Source: Rhodospirillaceae bacterium (GTDB lineage Bacteria; Pseudomonadota; Alphaproteobacteria; UBA11136). Taken from it: a stretch of DNA of 7,131 nucleotides. The position numbers and the translations under genes are program-made. Shown here piece after piece: positions 1-6,385 of the stretch (positions are counted from its first letter, which is position 1; each line of letters begins with the position of its first letter). The notes beneath the pieces are model-generated. The model was not told the origin of the DNA. It saw nothing but the letters and a program-made list of their open reading frames with translations, and searched no databases. The stretch covers positions 1-7,131 of the forward strand of contig JABJES010000025.1 in the NCBI GenBank assembly GCA_018663165.1, given 5' to 3'.

Positions 1-9
1 CCGCTTTAT

Positions 10-1515
10 TTATTCTTTGTTTTTTTCGCCGGGTTGCTGAAGAAAGGCGGGAACATGGTCGCCTAACCCGACAATTGGGCCTTGAGCAGGCTTTTTGCCT
101 TGATCGGCAGGCCTGGATTCTTTGCGTTCACGCTGGGGCTGCTGAGACCGCTGGGGCCGTGCATTTTGCTCCTGCTTTTCGGGCGATTTATCTGCGGATT
201 TTTCTGCGGGTTTTTCTGCGGATTTTTCTTGTCCGTTCTCTTGCTTATGGGCTGTCTGGTCTGATGAATTTGTCGTTTTATCGCTGCGCCCCCGATCAGA
301 CCTTCCCCGATCTGATCTTCCCTGGCCTGAGCGTCCTCGTCCCCCCCGGCGGGAAGGAGAGGCGGCATCACTGTTCTCGCTGCTCTTGGCCGTGGTAATG
401 CCGGGAATTTCGACGGTGGCGACTTGCGCCCCGATCAACTTTGTAATGGCGGCGATGTAATCACTGTCGGCGGGTGTTGCCAGCATAAAGGCGCGGCCTT
501 CGCGTCCGGCGCGGCCGGTGCGGCCGATGCGATGGACGTAATCCTCGGCACTCGACGGCACGTCGTAATTGAAGACATGGGAAATGGTGGTGACGTCAAT
601 GCCTCGCGCCGCGACGTCGCTGGCAACCAATAGCTTGACCTCGCCTTTGCGAAAGGCGTCCAGGGTAACGGTGCGTGAGTGCTGGGGCATATCGCCGTGG
701 AGTTCGGCGACGGCATGGCCGGTAGATTTGAGGCCTTTGACCAGATCACCGATATCCCGCTTGCGGTTACAAAAAATAATCGCCTGGTCGATCTCTTCCG
801 TATCGATCAGGGCGCGCAGGGCGCTCGGCTTGTCGCGTTTGTTCATCATGACCATGGAATGAGTCACTGTACTCGCCGTCGATGCCGGAGGATCGACGCT
901 TATTTCCTTGGGGTTCATCAGGAATTTTTCGGACAGACGGCGGATTTCCGGGGCCATGGTGGCGGAGAAAAACAGGGTCTGGCGAATTTTCGGCAGCATT
1001 GAGGCAATACGTTCGACATCGGGGATAAAGCCCATGTCGAGCATACGGTCGGCCTCGTCGATAACCAGAATCTTGACGTCGGAAAGCAGGATTTTGCCGC
1101 GCTCGAAAAGATCGATCAGGCGGCCAGGGGTGGCGATCAACACATCAACACCCCGTTCGAGTTTTTTCTGCTGGTCGGTAAATGAGGTGCCGCCGATTAA
1201 AAGCGCCTTGGAAAGTTTGTGGTGTTTGCCGTAGGTCTCGAAACTCTCGGAAACCTGTGCGGCCAATTCGCGCGTCGGCTCAATGATCAGCGAGCGCGGC
1301 ATACGGGCCTTGGCCTGGCCTGCGGCAAGGATTTCAATCATCGGCAAGGTGAAACCGGCGGTCTTGCCGGTGCCTGTCTGGGCACAGCCGAGAATATCAC
1401 GGCCCATAAGCGCGATGGGGATGGCTTTAGCCTGGATTGGCGTGGGTTCTGTGTAACCTGCGTCTTCGATGGCGCGCAGGAGATCGGGCCCAAGGCCCAG
1501 GTCGGAAAAGGTCAT
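10..1515 (-). CDS. rhlE: DEAD-box ATP-dependent RNA helicase, RhlE type
   Basis: This 501-residue protein should unwind or remodel RNA duplexes using ATP in the cytoplasm; RhlE relatives act in ribosome assembly, RNA decay and cold growth. The helicase core is complete: Q-motif around residues 3-28 (F3, Q28), motif I AQTGTGKT 45-52, PTREL 80-84, GG 108-109, TPGR 129-132, DEAD 153-156, SAT 184-186, IIFCN 246-250, HGD 273-275, ASDVAARGID 298-307 and HRIGRTGR 328-335. After about residue 375 comes a low-complexity tail, first RGRSD-like repeats (393-413), then an acidic/basic EKSA-type repeat (430-447), ending in a short hydrophobic GLGDHVPAFL segment (483-492). The ATG at 1515 fits the usual MTFSDLGL opening, but no clear Shine-Dalgarno precedes it. 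It is transcribed away from the hydrolase gene. RhlB or another DEAD-box subgroup is the main alternative label. Confidence 0.95.
   Translation of the reverse strand: MTFSDLGLGPDLLRAIEDAGYTEPTPIQAKAIPIALMGRDILGCAQTGTGKTAGFTLPMIEILAAGQAKARMPRSLIIEPTRELAAQVSESFETYGKHHKLSKALLIGGTSFTDQQKKLERGVDVLIATPGRLIDLFERGKILLSDVKILVIDEADRMLDMGFIPDVERIASMLPKIRQTLFFSATMAPEIRRLSEKFLMNPKEISVDPPASTASTVTHSMVMMNKRDKPSALRALIDTEEIDQAIIFCNRKRDIGDLVKGLKSTGHAVAELHGDMPQHSRTVTLDAFRKGEVKLLVASDVAARGIDVTTISHVFNYDVPSSAEDYVHRIGRTGRAGREGRAFMLATPADSDYIAAITKLIGAQVATVEIPGITTAKSSENSDAASPSRRGGRGRSGQGRSDRGRSDRGRSDKTTNSSDQTAHKQENGQEKSAEKPAEKSADKSPEKQEQNARPQRSQQPQRERKESRPADQGKKPAQGPIVGLGDHVPAFLQQPGEKNKE
175..228 (-). repeat. 12-bp coding repeat, EKSA units in helicase tail
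   Basis: Three clear tandem 12-bp units at 188-223 (plus-strand core ttttctgcgga), with degenerate copies on each side, encode four-residue units EKSA, EKPA, EKSA, DKSP (residues 430-447). The segment is charged and probably disordered or weakly helical, unlike the RGRSD block just before it. It looks like repeat expansion within a linker. Confidence 0.75.
277..336 (-). repeat. 15-bp coding repeat, GRSDR units in helicase tail
   Basis: Four imperfect 15-bp units encode GRSGQ, GRSDR, GRSDR and GRSDK (helicase residues 394-413). The units are Arg/Gly/Ser-rich, resembling the RGG-like tails that give DEAD-box proteins extra, non-specific RNA affinity. Copy number is likely to vary between strains. 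Confidence 0.75.
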
Positions 1516-1583
1516 ATAATGGGTTTCTGACTGAAGTAATTACGATGGGAATTAAGCTGCAAGTTGTGACTCTTATCCCCCAT
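1512..1583 (-). CDS. Possible 23-codon leader ORF coupled to the helicase
   Basis: Reading the minus strand, an ATG at 1583-1581 opens a frame of 23 codons. It starts MGDKSHNLQL, ends QKPII, and stops at TGA 1514-1512. That stop overlaps the helicase ATG (1515-1513) as ATGA, the classic geometry for translational coupling. The helicase has no evident Shine-Dalgarno of its own, which fits coupling. Against it: the leader ATG also lacks a well-spaced Shine-Dalgarno (a GAAAGG lies 15 bases upstream), an ATGA overlap arises automatically whenever codon 2 starts with A, and a 23-codon open frame can occur by chance. The peptide resembles nothing I know. It is a hypothesis, not a confident gene. 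Confidence 0.3.
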   Translation of the reverse strand: MGDKSHNLQLNSHRNYFSQKPII

Positions 1584-1617
1584 GAAAATGGAAAAAAACC
1601 TTTCGGGATGGGGGTAA
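1573..1617 (-). promoter_or_regulatory. Hairpin in the helicase 5' leader
   Basis: An inverted repeat pairs CCCCCAT (1577-1583) with ATGGGGG (1608-1614). It extends by TTA/TAA if the T at 1576 is bulged, giving ten base pairs. Inside it, GAAA (1584-1587) faces TTTC (1601-1604) and GG (1590-1591) faces CC (1599-1600) around a seven-base homopolymer loop. No T-run follows in either direction, so it is not a standard terminator. On the helicase transcript it would lie about 60-100 bases before the start codon and would bury both the leader-ORF ATG and its GAAAGG. Confidence 0.5.
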
Positions 1618-1637
1618 ACCGGGCTTTTCAGGGCAGA

Positions 1638-1665
1638 GTTAGATGGATTTAGCCCTTGCTGTCAA
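1638..1665 (-). promoter_or_regulatory. Candidate promoter for the helicase
   Basis: On the minus strand a perfect TTGACA -35 box (1665-1660) is followed after 16 bases by TCTAAC (1643-1638), four of six matches to the -10 consensus. The predicted start near 1631 gives a leader of about 115 bases containing the hairpin. The -35 match is strong and the -10 match mediocre. Confidence 0.4.
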
Positions 1666-1775
1666 TCTCTAGCACTGATTTGGTGCCGATTTAGTCTGAT
1701 CCCTGTTGTTCTCAAAGCTCGCTTTTAGCTAATCTTGGGGGATATACCCACCCTATATATGAGGAAAATCGCCCG

Positions 1776-2318
1776 ATGCTGCTCAATGCCCTAGAAAGCT
1801 GCCTTCTCGTTATTGATATTCAGGACAAGCTGCTCACCGCCATGGATGACGCCCAAGGCGTCCTTGCCAACACCTCTATCCTGATGCGTGGGGCGGGGCG
1901 GCTCGATGTGCCAGCGTTGGTTTCCGAGCAATATCCCAAGGGGCTGGGGCCGACGAATGCGGATTTAACTGCCCTTACGCCGCCCGGTGATGTGGTCGAA
2001 AAGCTCTCGTTTTCCTGTGCCGGAGAGCCAGCCTATATGACCCGGCTGCGGGGTCTCGGGCGGCGTCAATTGGTGATTACCGGCATTGAGGCCCATGTCT
2101 GTGTGCTGCAGACGGCGCTTGATCTCACCGCCCAGGGGTTTAAATGTTTTGTTGTCGCCGATGCGGTGTCCTCGCGCTTGGCTCGCAACCGCGATCTGGC
2201 CCTGACCCGTATGCGCGATAACGGCTGTCAGATCGTCTCAACCGAAATGGTGCTGTTTGAATGGTTGCAGGCGGCAGGCAGCGACGAATTCAAGGAACTG
2301 AGCAAGCTGGTGCGCTGA
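1776..2318 (+). CDS. Isochorismatase-like cysteine hydrolase (ISOC/YcaC type)
   Basis: This 180-residue cytoplasmic enzyme has the isochorismatase-like hydrolase fold, whose members cleave amide or ester-type bonds in small metabolites. The expected catalytic triad is visible: D14 in LVIDIQD, K76 in VVEKLSFSC, and C109 in GIEAHVCVLQTA, the last in the usual loop preceding the nucleophilic cysteine. The EQYPKGLGPT segment (51-60) is typical of the ISOC1/ISOC2/YcaC-like branch rather than of true isochorismatases or nicotinamidases, so the substrate cannot be named. The length is normal and there is no signal peptide. The ATG is supported by GAGGAA at 1761-1766, nine bases upstream. It is divergent from the helicase, and the PAS-GGDEF-EAL gene follows 104 bases downstream on the same strand. 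No siderophore or NAD genes nearby suggest a pathway. Confidence 0.92.
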   Translation: MLLNALESCLLVIDIQDKLLTAMDDAQGVLANTSILMRGAGRLDVPALVSEQYPKGLGPTNADLTALTPPGDVVEKLSFSCAGEPAYMTRLRGLGRRQLVITGIEAHVCVLQTALDLTAQGFKCFVVADAVSSRLARNRDLALTRMRDNGCQIVSTEMVLFEWLQAAGSDEFKELSKLVR

Positions 2319-2329
2319 GTCCGCTTTTT

Positions 2330-2357
2330 TTGCCGTCGTCGGTCGGTTTTTTATAAC
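2330..2357 (+). promoter_or_regulatory. Candidate promoter for the PAS-GGDEF-EAL gene
   Basis: TTGCCG (2330-2335, four of six -35 matches) lies 16 bases before TATAAC (2352-2357, five of six -10 matches). The start would fall near 2364, about 60 bases before the coding start. The alternative is read-through from the hydrolase gene. The match is suggestive only. Confidence 0.3.
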
Positions 2358-2422
2358 CTGTTAATAAATTTGGAACACACTCGGGGCAGGGCTCATTTTT
2401 ACCAGAGTGAATATGAGGATGC

Positions 2423-4147
2423 ATGGCGTCCAGGATTCCATTTGAGCAATTAATTAGCTCAATGATGGCGGTTTTCGACCATTTGTCGGAAGGCATCATC
2501 ATTACCGATACCGAGTCGGTCATCCAGTACGTCAACCAGGCATATTGTGAAATTACTGGCTATTCGAGTGAAGAACTTATTGGTCAAACGCCGAGAATTG
2601 TTCGCTCCGATCATCATTCCCCTGAGTTTTACCAGGCGATGCTGGAGACCCTTCGTACAGAGCAGGGTTGGGAGGGACAGATATGGAATCGGCGAAAGAA
2701 CGGTGAAGCCTTTCTGCAAAACCTGAAGATTGCCGCCCGGCGTGATGAGGCGGGTGAGGTGGTTCAATATATCGGTATCTATCAGCTCCCCGGTGCTATG
2801 GACAAAGAACTTGAGCCGGGTGAGAGCGCACCAGCCTTTGATTATGACCCCCTTACCGGGTTGCCGGTGCGCACGGTTTTCATGGACCGCTTGTTTCAGG
2901 TTCTGGTTAACGCCTTTAGCGCCAATACCAGGGTGGCAATCCTTTATATCGATCTCGACCGCTTCAATCATATCAATGAAAACCTTGGGTATATGGTTGG
3001 TGACGCCATTCTCAAACAGGTGGCGGATATGTTTTCAAAGCGGGTCGGGAAGCGCGATATTATTTCGCGGTTCAGTGGCGACGAATTCGTTGTCTCTCTC
3101 TCCCAGATCGATGGGCCCGCCCAGGCCGATGCTTTTGCCAAAGAGCTCCTGGCGCTACTTGAAGAACCTTTGGTCGAAGAAGAACAATACATCCATCTCG
3201 GGGCGAGCATCGGCATTTCCATTTTCCCCGATGACGGCGATAACGCCGAGGAGCTTGTGCGCAACGCCCAGACGGCCATGCGGCGGGTAAAGGACACGGA
3301 CGGCGTTCAATCCCTCATGTTCAACGCCGATATGAACCGTAATCTTTCGGACATGCTAACTCTTGAAAACGATATCCGCTGGGCCATTCGTCAGGAAGAA
3401 TTCGAGCCCTTTTTCCAGCCCAAGGTCGACCCCTTTTCGCGGACGATTACTGGTATGGAAAGTCTGGTCCGCTGGAATCATCCCGAAGAAGGGATGGTGC
3501 CGCCGGGGCGGTTCATCGGGATGACCGAGGAAAACGGCCTCATCGTTCCCATCGGTTATCAGGTTCTCAGGGCCTCCTGTCGACACAACAAGGAATGGCT
3601 CGACAAGGGATATGATCTCGCCATGGCGGTCAATATCGCTGCTGCCCAATTCGCCCAGGAAGATCTGGTAGAGCGGATTGCCGATATTCTGGATGAGACA
3701 GGTCTTCCTGCCCGCAATCTTGAGCTGGAAATAACCGAAGGCGCGATGATCGGTGATACAGCAATGGCCGTTGAGCGGCTGAACGGGCTCAAGGAGCTGG
3801 GCATTCAGATCGCACTCGATGATTTCGGTACCGGCTATTCATCCCTCAGTTATCTGAAAAAGTTCCCCATCGATAAACTAAAAATCGATCAGTCCTTCAT
3901 TCGTAACATGCATGAAGACGAAGCCGATTCAAGCCTTGTTTACGCCATCATCATGATGGGCCGCACCCTGGGCCTGAAAAGCGTTGCCGAAGGAGTCGAG
4001 CTGAAAGAACAACTCGATATTGTGATGAAATACGGGTGCCGGGAAATTCAGGGGTTCTATTTTGCAAAACCAATGCCGGCTGAAGAATTCGAGGCTTTTC
4101 TCGAAAAAGGCGTGCCGGAGGCGGACGCTGAAGGCACTTCCGCCTAA
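2423..4147 (+). CDS. PAS-GGDEF-EAL cyclic-di-GMP signalling protein
   Basis: This 574-residue soluble protein links a sensory PAS domain (about 15-125) to a GGDEF domain (about 140-300) and an EAL domain (about 315-565), which make and degrade cyclic-di-GMP respectively. There is no membrane segment, so the signal is sensed in the cytoplasm. The GGDEF domain begins DPLTGLPVR (142-150) and carries SGDEF (218-222) instead of GGDEF. The RxxD inhibitory site is absent (GKRD at 209-212). The EAL signature is ESL (346-348), with the expected catalytic residues present: E346, N404, E436, D466-D467, K487, E523 and Q543. Phosphodiesterase activity is therefore well supported, while cyclase activity is plausible but uncertain. 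The ATG is preceded by GAGGA at 2415-2419, only three bases away, which is close. Its stop overlaps that of parE. Confidence 0.97.
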   Translation: MASRIPFEQLISSMMAVFDHLSEGIIITDTESVIQYVNQAYCEITGYSSEELIGQTPRIVRSDHHSPEFYQAMLETLRTEQGWEGQIWNRRKNGEAFLQNLKIAARRDEAGEVVQYIGIYQLPGAMDKELEPGESAPAFDYDPLTGLPVRTVFMDRLFQVLVNAFSANTRVAILYIDLDRFNHINENLGYMVGDAILKQVADMFSKRVGKRDIISRFSGDEFVVSLSQIDGPAQADAFAKELLALLEEPLVEEEQYIHLGASIGISIFPDDGDNAEELVRNAQTAMRRVKDTDGVQSLMFNADMNRNLSDMLTLENDIRWAIRQEEFEPFFQPKVDPFSRTITGMESLVRWNHPEEGMVPPGRFIGMTEENGLIVPIGYQVLRASCRHNKEWLDKGYDLAMAVNIAAAQFAQEDLVERIADILDETGLPARNLELEITEGAMIGDTAMAVERLNGLKELGIQIALDDFGTGYSSLSYLKKFPIDKLKIDQSFIRNMHEDEADSSLVYAIIMMGRTLGLKSVAEGVELKEQLDIVMKYGCREIQGFYFAKPMPAEEFEAFLEKGVPEADAEGTSA

Positions 4148-6252
4148 ACGTCGATCTCGCCGACGAACTTGGCGTTCTTCTGAATATAGGCGAGGCGCAA
4201 TTCCGGTTTTTTCCCCATCAGGCTTTCGACTAGTTTTGAAGTGTTGCGTGCCGCGCGCCGTTGTTCCTCGTCGGCCCAATCGGGGACGGTGACGCGCAAC
4301 AAGGTGCGTTTGGCCGGGTCCATGGTAGTTTCTTTCAGTTGCTTGGCGGGCATTTCGCCGAGCCCCTTAAAGCGGCTGATTTCAATTTTGCCACGGCCCT
4401 TGAAAACGGTTTTCATCAATTCTTGCTTGTGGGCGTCGTCGCGGGCGTATTCGGATTTGTCTCCCTGAGAGATGCGGTACAGAGGCGGCAAGGCCAGATA
4501 CAGATGCCCGCCTTCGATGAGGCCCGGCATTTCCTTATAGAAATAAGTCATCAGCAGCGAGGCGATATGGGCACCGTCAACATCGGCATCGGTCATGATG
4601 ATGATGCGCTCATAGCGCAGTTTTGTTTCGTCATACTGGGCACCGGTGCCACAGCCCAGAGCCTGTTGCAGATCGCGTAATTCCTGGTTGGCATGCATCT
4701 TGTCGGCGGTGGCGTTGGCGACGTTGAGAATCTTGCCGCGCAGGGGCAAAATTGCCTGGGTCTCGCGAAAGCGCGCCTGCTTGGCCGATCCACCGGCGCT
4801 ATCGCCTTCAACCAGAAACAGTTCAGTGTCTTCGGGGGTCTTGCGGGTACAGTCCGACAGTTTACCGGGCAGACGCAGCTTGCGGGTCGCCGTCTTGCGG
4901 TTCATCTCCTTGGCTTGGCGCGAGCGCACCCGTTCCTCGGCGCGCTCGATGATAAAGTCGAGCAGATCGGTGGCGGTTTCCTTGTCGCCGGACAGCCAGT
5001 GGTCAAAATGATCCTTGACCGAGGCCTCGATCAAACGCGCCGCATCCGGCATGTTGAGCTTTTCCTTGGTCTGGCCCTGGAACAGGGGGTCGCGGATAAA
5101 CAGCGAGATCAGGCCACAGGCGGCGTCCATCACATCATCACCGGTAATCTTCGCCGCCTTTTTGTTGCCGGTCATCTCGCCATAGGTTTTAAGCCCCTTG
5201 ATCAGGGCGCTACGGAATCCGGCCTCGTGGGTGCCGCCGTCCGGGGTTGGCACGGTGTTGCAATATGAATTGAGAAAGGAACCGTTGCCTTGATCCTCAA
5301 ACCAGGTGATGGCCCATTCGATGGTGCCGGCTTCCCGCGCCAGCTTGCCGGTACCGGCAAAGGGCGCTGGTGTTACCGTTGGCCGCTTGCCGATGGTGGT
5401 GTCGAGAAAATCGCGTAAGCCGCCGGGGAAATGGAGCGACGCCTTGGCCGGGATTTCCTCTTCGTCGGACTTTTTCTTTTTGTTTATCGCCTCGAGCAGT
5501 TTGGGATCACAGGCCCAGCGGATTTCCACCCCGCGATAGAGATAGGCCTTTGAGCGCGCCATGCGATACAGGCGTGCAGCGCTGAAATCGGCCTCCTCAC
5601 CGAATATTTCCGGGTCGGGATGAAACCGGATGGTGGTGCCGCGCCGGTTCGCCTTACCGCCTTTTTTCAGCTTGCCGGTCGGTTTGCCTCGGCAAAAATC
5701 CTGGGTCCATACTTGCTTGTCCCTGGCCACCTCGACACTAAGGGCGTCGGACAGAGCATTAACCACCGACACGCCAACCCCGTGCAGGCCGCCAGCGGTG
5801 TGGTACACCTTATCCGAGAACTTGCCCCCGGCGTGCAGGGTGGTGAGAATCACCTCTAACGCCGATTTGTCCTTGAATTTGGGGTGCGGGTCGACGGGAA
5901 TACCGCGACCGTTATCGCTGATGGTCACCGTGTTGTCGGCGGACAAAGTCATATCGATCCGGTTGGCATGGCCGGCCACTGCTTCATCCATCGAATTGTC
6001 GAGCACCTCGGCGACCAGATGGTGCAGGGCGCGCTCGTCGGTGCCGCCGATATACATGCCGGGGCGATGGCGCACCGGCTCAAGCCCTTCGAGAACCTCG
6101 ATGTCATGGGCGGTGTATTTGTCGTTTTTCTTCGCCCCTTTGCCTGCCTTGCCCTCCTTGGCAGTGGGGGAGGCAGTGGCGGAGGCAGGCTTGGGGCCTT
6201 TCGGGCCTTTGACACCTTTTTTGGCCGCACTGCTGAATAGATCATCGCTCAT
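4144..6252 (-). CDS. parE: DNA topoisomerase IV subunit B
   Basis: ParE is the ATPase and metal-binding subunit of topoisomerase IV, which with ParC decatenates daughter chromosomes. Numbered from the ATG at 6252 (702 residues), the GHKL ATPase shows E82 and N86, DNGRGIP 113-119 and GGLHGVG 154-160. The transducer has QTKEKL 394-399. The TOPRIM domain has E482 in VEGDSAGG, PLRGKILN 503-510, and D555, D557, D559 in TDADVDG. Length, lack of the GyrB insert, and PTPDGGTHEAGF (335-346) favour ParE over GyrB. The open frame extends to ATG 6261 and TTG 6276. I chose 6252 because MSDDLF is the familiar alphaproteobacterial opening and a TATAAT sits immediately upstream. Residues 8-45 form a Lys/Ala/Gly/Pro-rich, probably disordered extension before the ATPase. 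The parC gene is not in this window. Confidence 0.97.
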   Translation of the reverse strand: MSDDLFSSAAKKGVKGPKGPKPASATASPTAKEGKAGKGAKKNDKYTAHDIEVLEGLEPVRHRPGMYIGGTDERALHHLVAEVLDNSMDEAVAGHANRIDMTLSADNTVTISDNGRGIPVDPHPKFKDKSALEVILTTLHAGGKFSDKVYHTAGGLHGVGVSVVNALSDALSVEVARDKQVWTQDFCRGKPTGKLKKGGKANRRGTTIRFHPDPEIFGEEADFSAARLYRMARSKAYLYRGVEIRWACDPKLLEAINKKKKSDEEEIPAKASLHFPGGLRDFLDTTIGKRPTVTPAPFAGTGKLAREAGTIEWAITWFEDQGNGSFLNSYCNTVPTPDGGTHEAGFRSALIKGLKTYGEMTGNKKAAKITGDDVMDAACGLISLFIRDPLFQGQTKEKLNMPDAARLIEASVKDHFDHWLSGDKETATDLLDFIIERAEERVRSRQAKEMNRKTATRKLRLPGKLSDCTRKTPEDTELFLVEGDSAGGSAKQARFRETQAILPLRGKILNVANATADKMHANQELRDLQQALGCGTGAQYDETKLRYERIIIMTDADVDGAHIASLLMTYFYKEMPGLIEGGHLYLALPPLYRISQGDKSEYARDDAHKQELMKTVFKGRGKIEISRFKGLGEMPAKQLKETTMDPAKRTLLRVTVPDWADEEQRRAARNTSKLVESLMGKKPELRLAYIQKNAKFVGEIDV
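6160..6189 (-). repeat. 12-bp tandem repeat in the parE N-terminal linker
   Basis: Plus-strand units GGCAGTGGGGGA (6160-6171) and GGCAGTGGCGGA (6172-6183) differ by one base, and a partial third unit GGCAGG follows. They encode the Ser/Ala/Thr/Pro-rich part of the linker (residues 22-31), outside the conserved ATPase domain, where length change would be tolerated. Confidence 0.65.
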
Positions 6253-6259
6253 GGGCGGC

Positions 6260-6287
6260 ATTATAGGCTTCGCCAAAGCCCGCGCAA
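6260..6287 (-). promoter_or_regulatory. Candidate parE promoter giving a leaderless transcript
   Basis: On the minus strand TTGCGC (6287-6282, three of six -35 matches) precedes a perfect TATAAT (6265-6260) by 16 bases. The seven bases after the -10 box lead straight to the ATG at 6252, so transcription would start at or within a base of the start codon. There is no Shine-Dalgarno before 6252, consistent with leaderless initiation. Confidence 0.4.
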
Positions 6288-6304
6288 GGCATATGCAGTG
6301 GGAA

Positions 6305-6321
6305 GGGGGTTTATTTCCCCC
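6305..6321. repeat. G5/C5 inverted repeat between parE and the lipoprotein gene
   Basis: GGGGG and CCCCC arms flank the seven-base spacer TTTATTT, which reads the same in both directions, and ATATATT follows. It lies in the 133-base divergent intergenic region and could be an operator or a small hairpin in the lipoprotein leader. No known regulator site is recognised. Confidence 0.35.
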
Positions 6322-6385
6322 ATATATTGTGGAAAGATACCTTCTTTCCTGTGGCCTTCCAATTGCCCGAAGGGGGAGATTACTG

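Noticed and set aside
341..347. Seven-base C tract (G tract in the helicase gene) as a phase-variation site
   Set aside because: Seven bases is short for programmed slippage, the frame is intact, and it simply encodes Gly/Arg codons of the tail.
2320..2352. T-runs at 2325-2331 and 2347-2352 after the hydrolase gene, suggesting an intrinsic terminator
   Set aside because: The only stem before the second T-run is CCG/CGG with at most a wobble pair added, too weak to call. The same bases also match a promoter.
2413..2445. Ten-codon out-of-frame ORF overlapping the PAS-GGDEF-EAL start
   Set aside because: It has only a weak AGAG upstream. A tiny overlapping frame like this is expected by chance, and nothing indicates translation.
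4693..5268. 191-codon plus-strand open frame inside parE
   Set aside because: It is a shadow of the conserved, clearly coding parE frame on the other strand, with no recognisable protein features.
6253..6276. Longer parE start at TTG 6276 or ATG 6261
   Set aside because: The extra residues are not typical of ParE, no Shine-Dalgarno supports either start, and the TATAAT box overlaps this stretch.
5630..6385. Long open plus-strand frame running into the lipoprotein gene
   Set aside because: It lies antisense to parE. The real gene begins at 6386 with its own Shine-Dalgarno and signal sequence, and the upstream translation has no recognisable domain.
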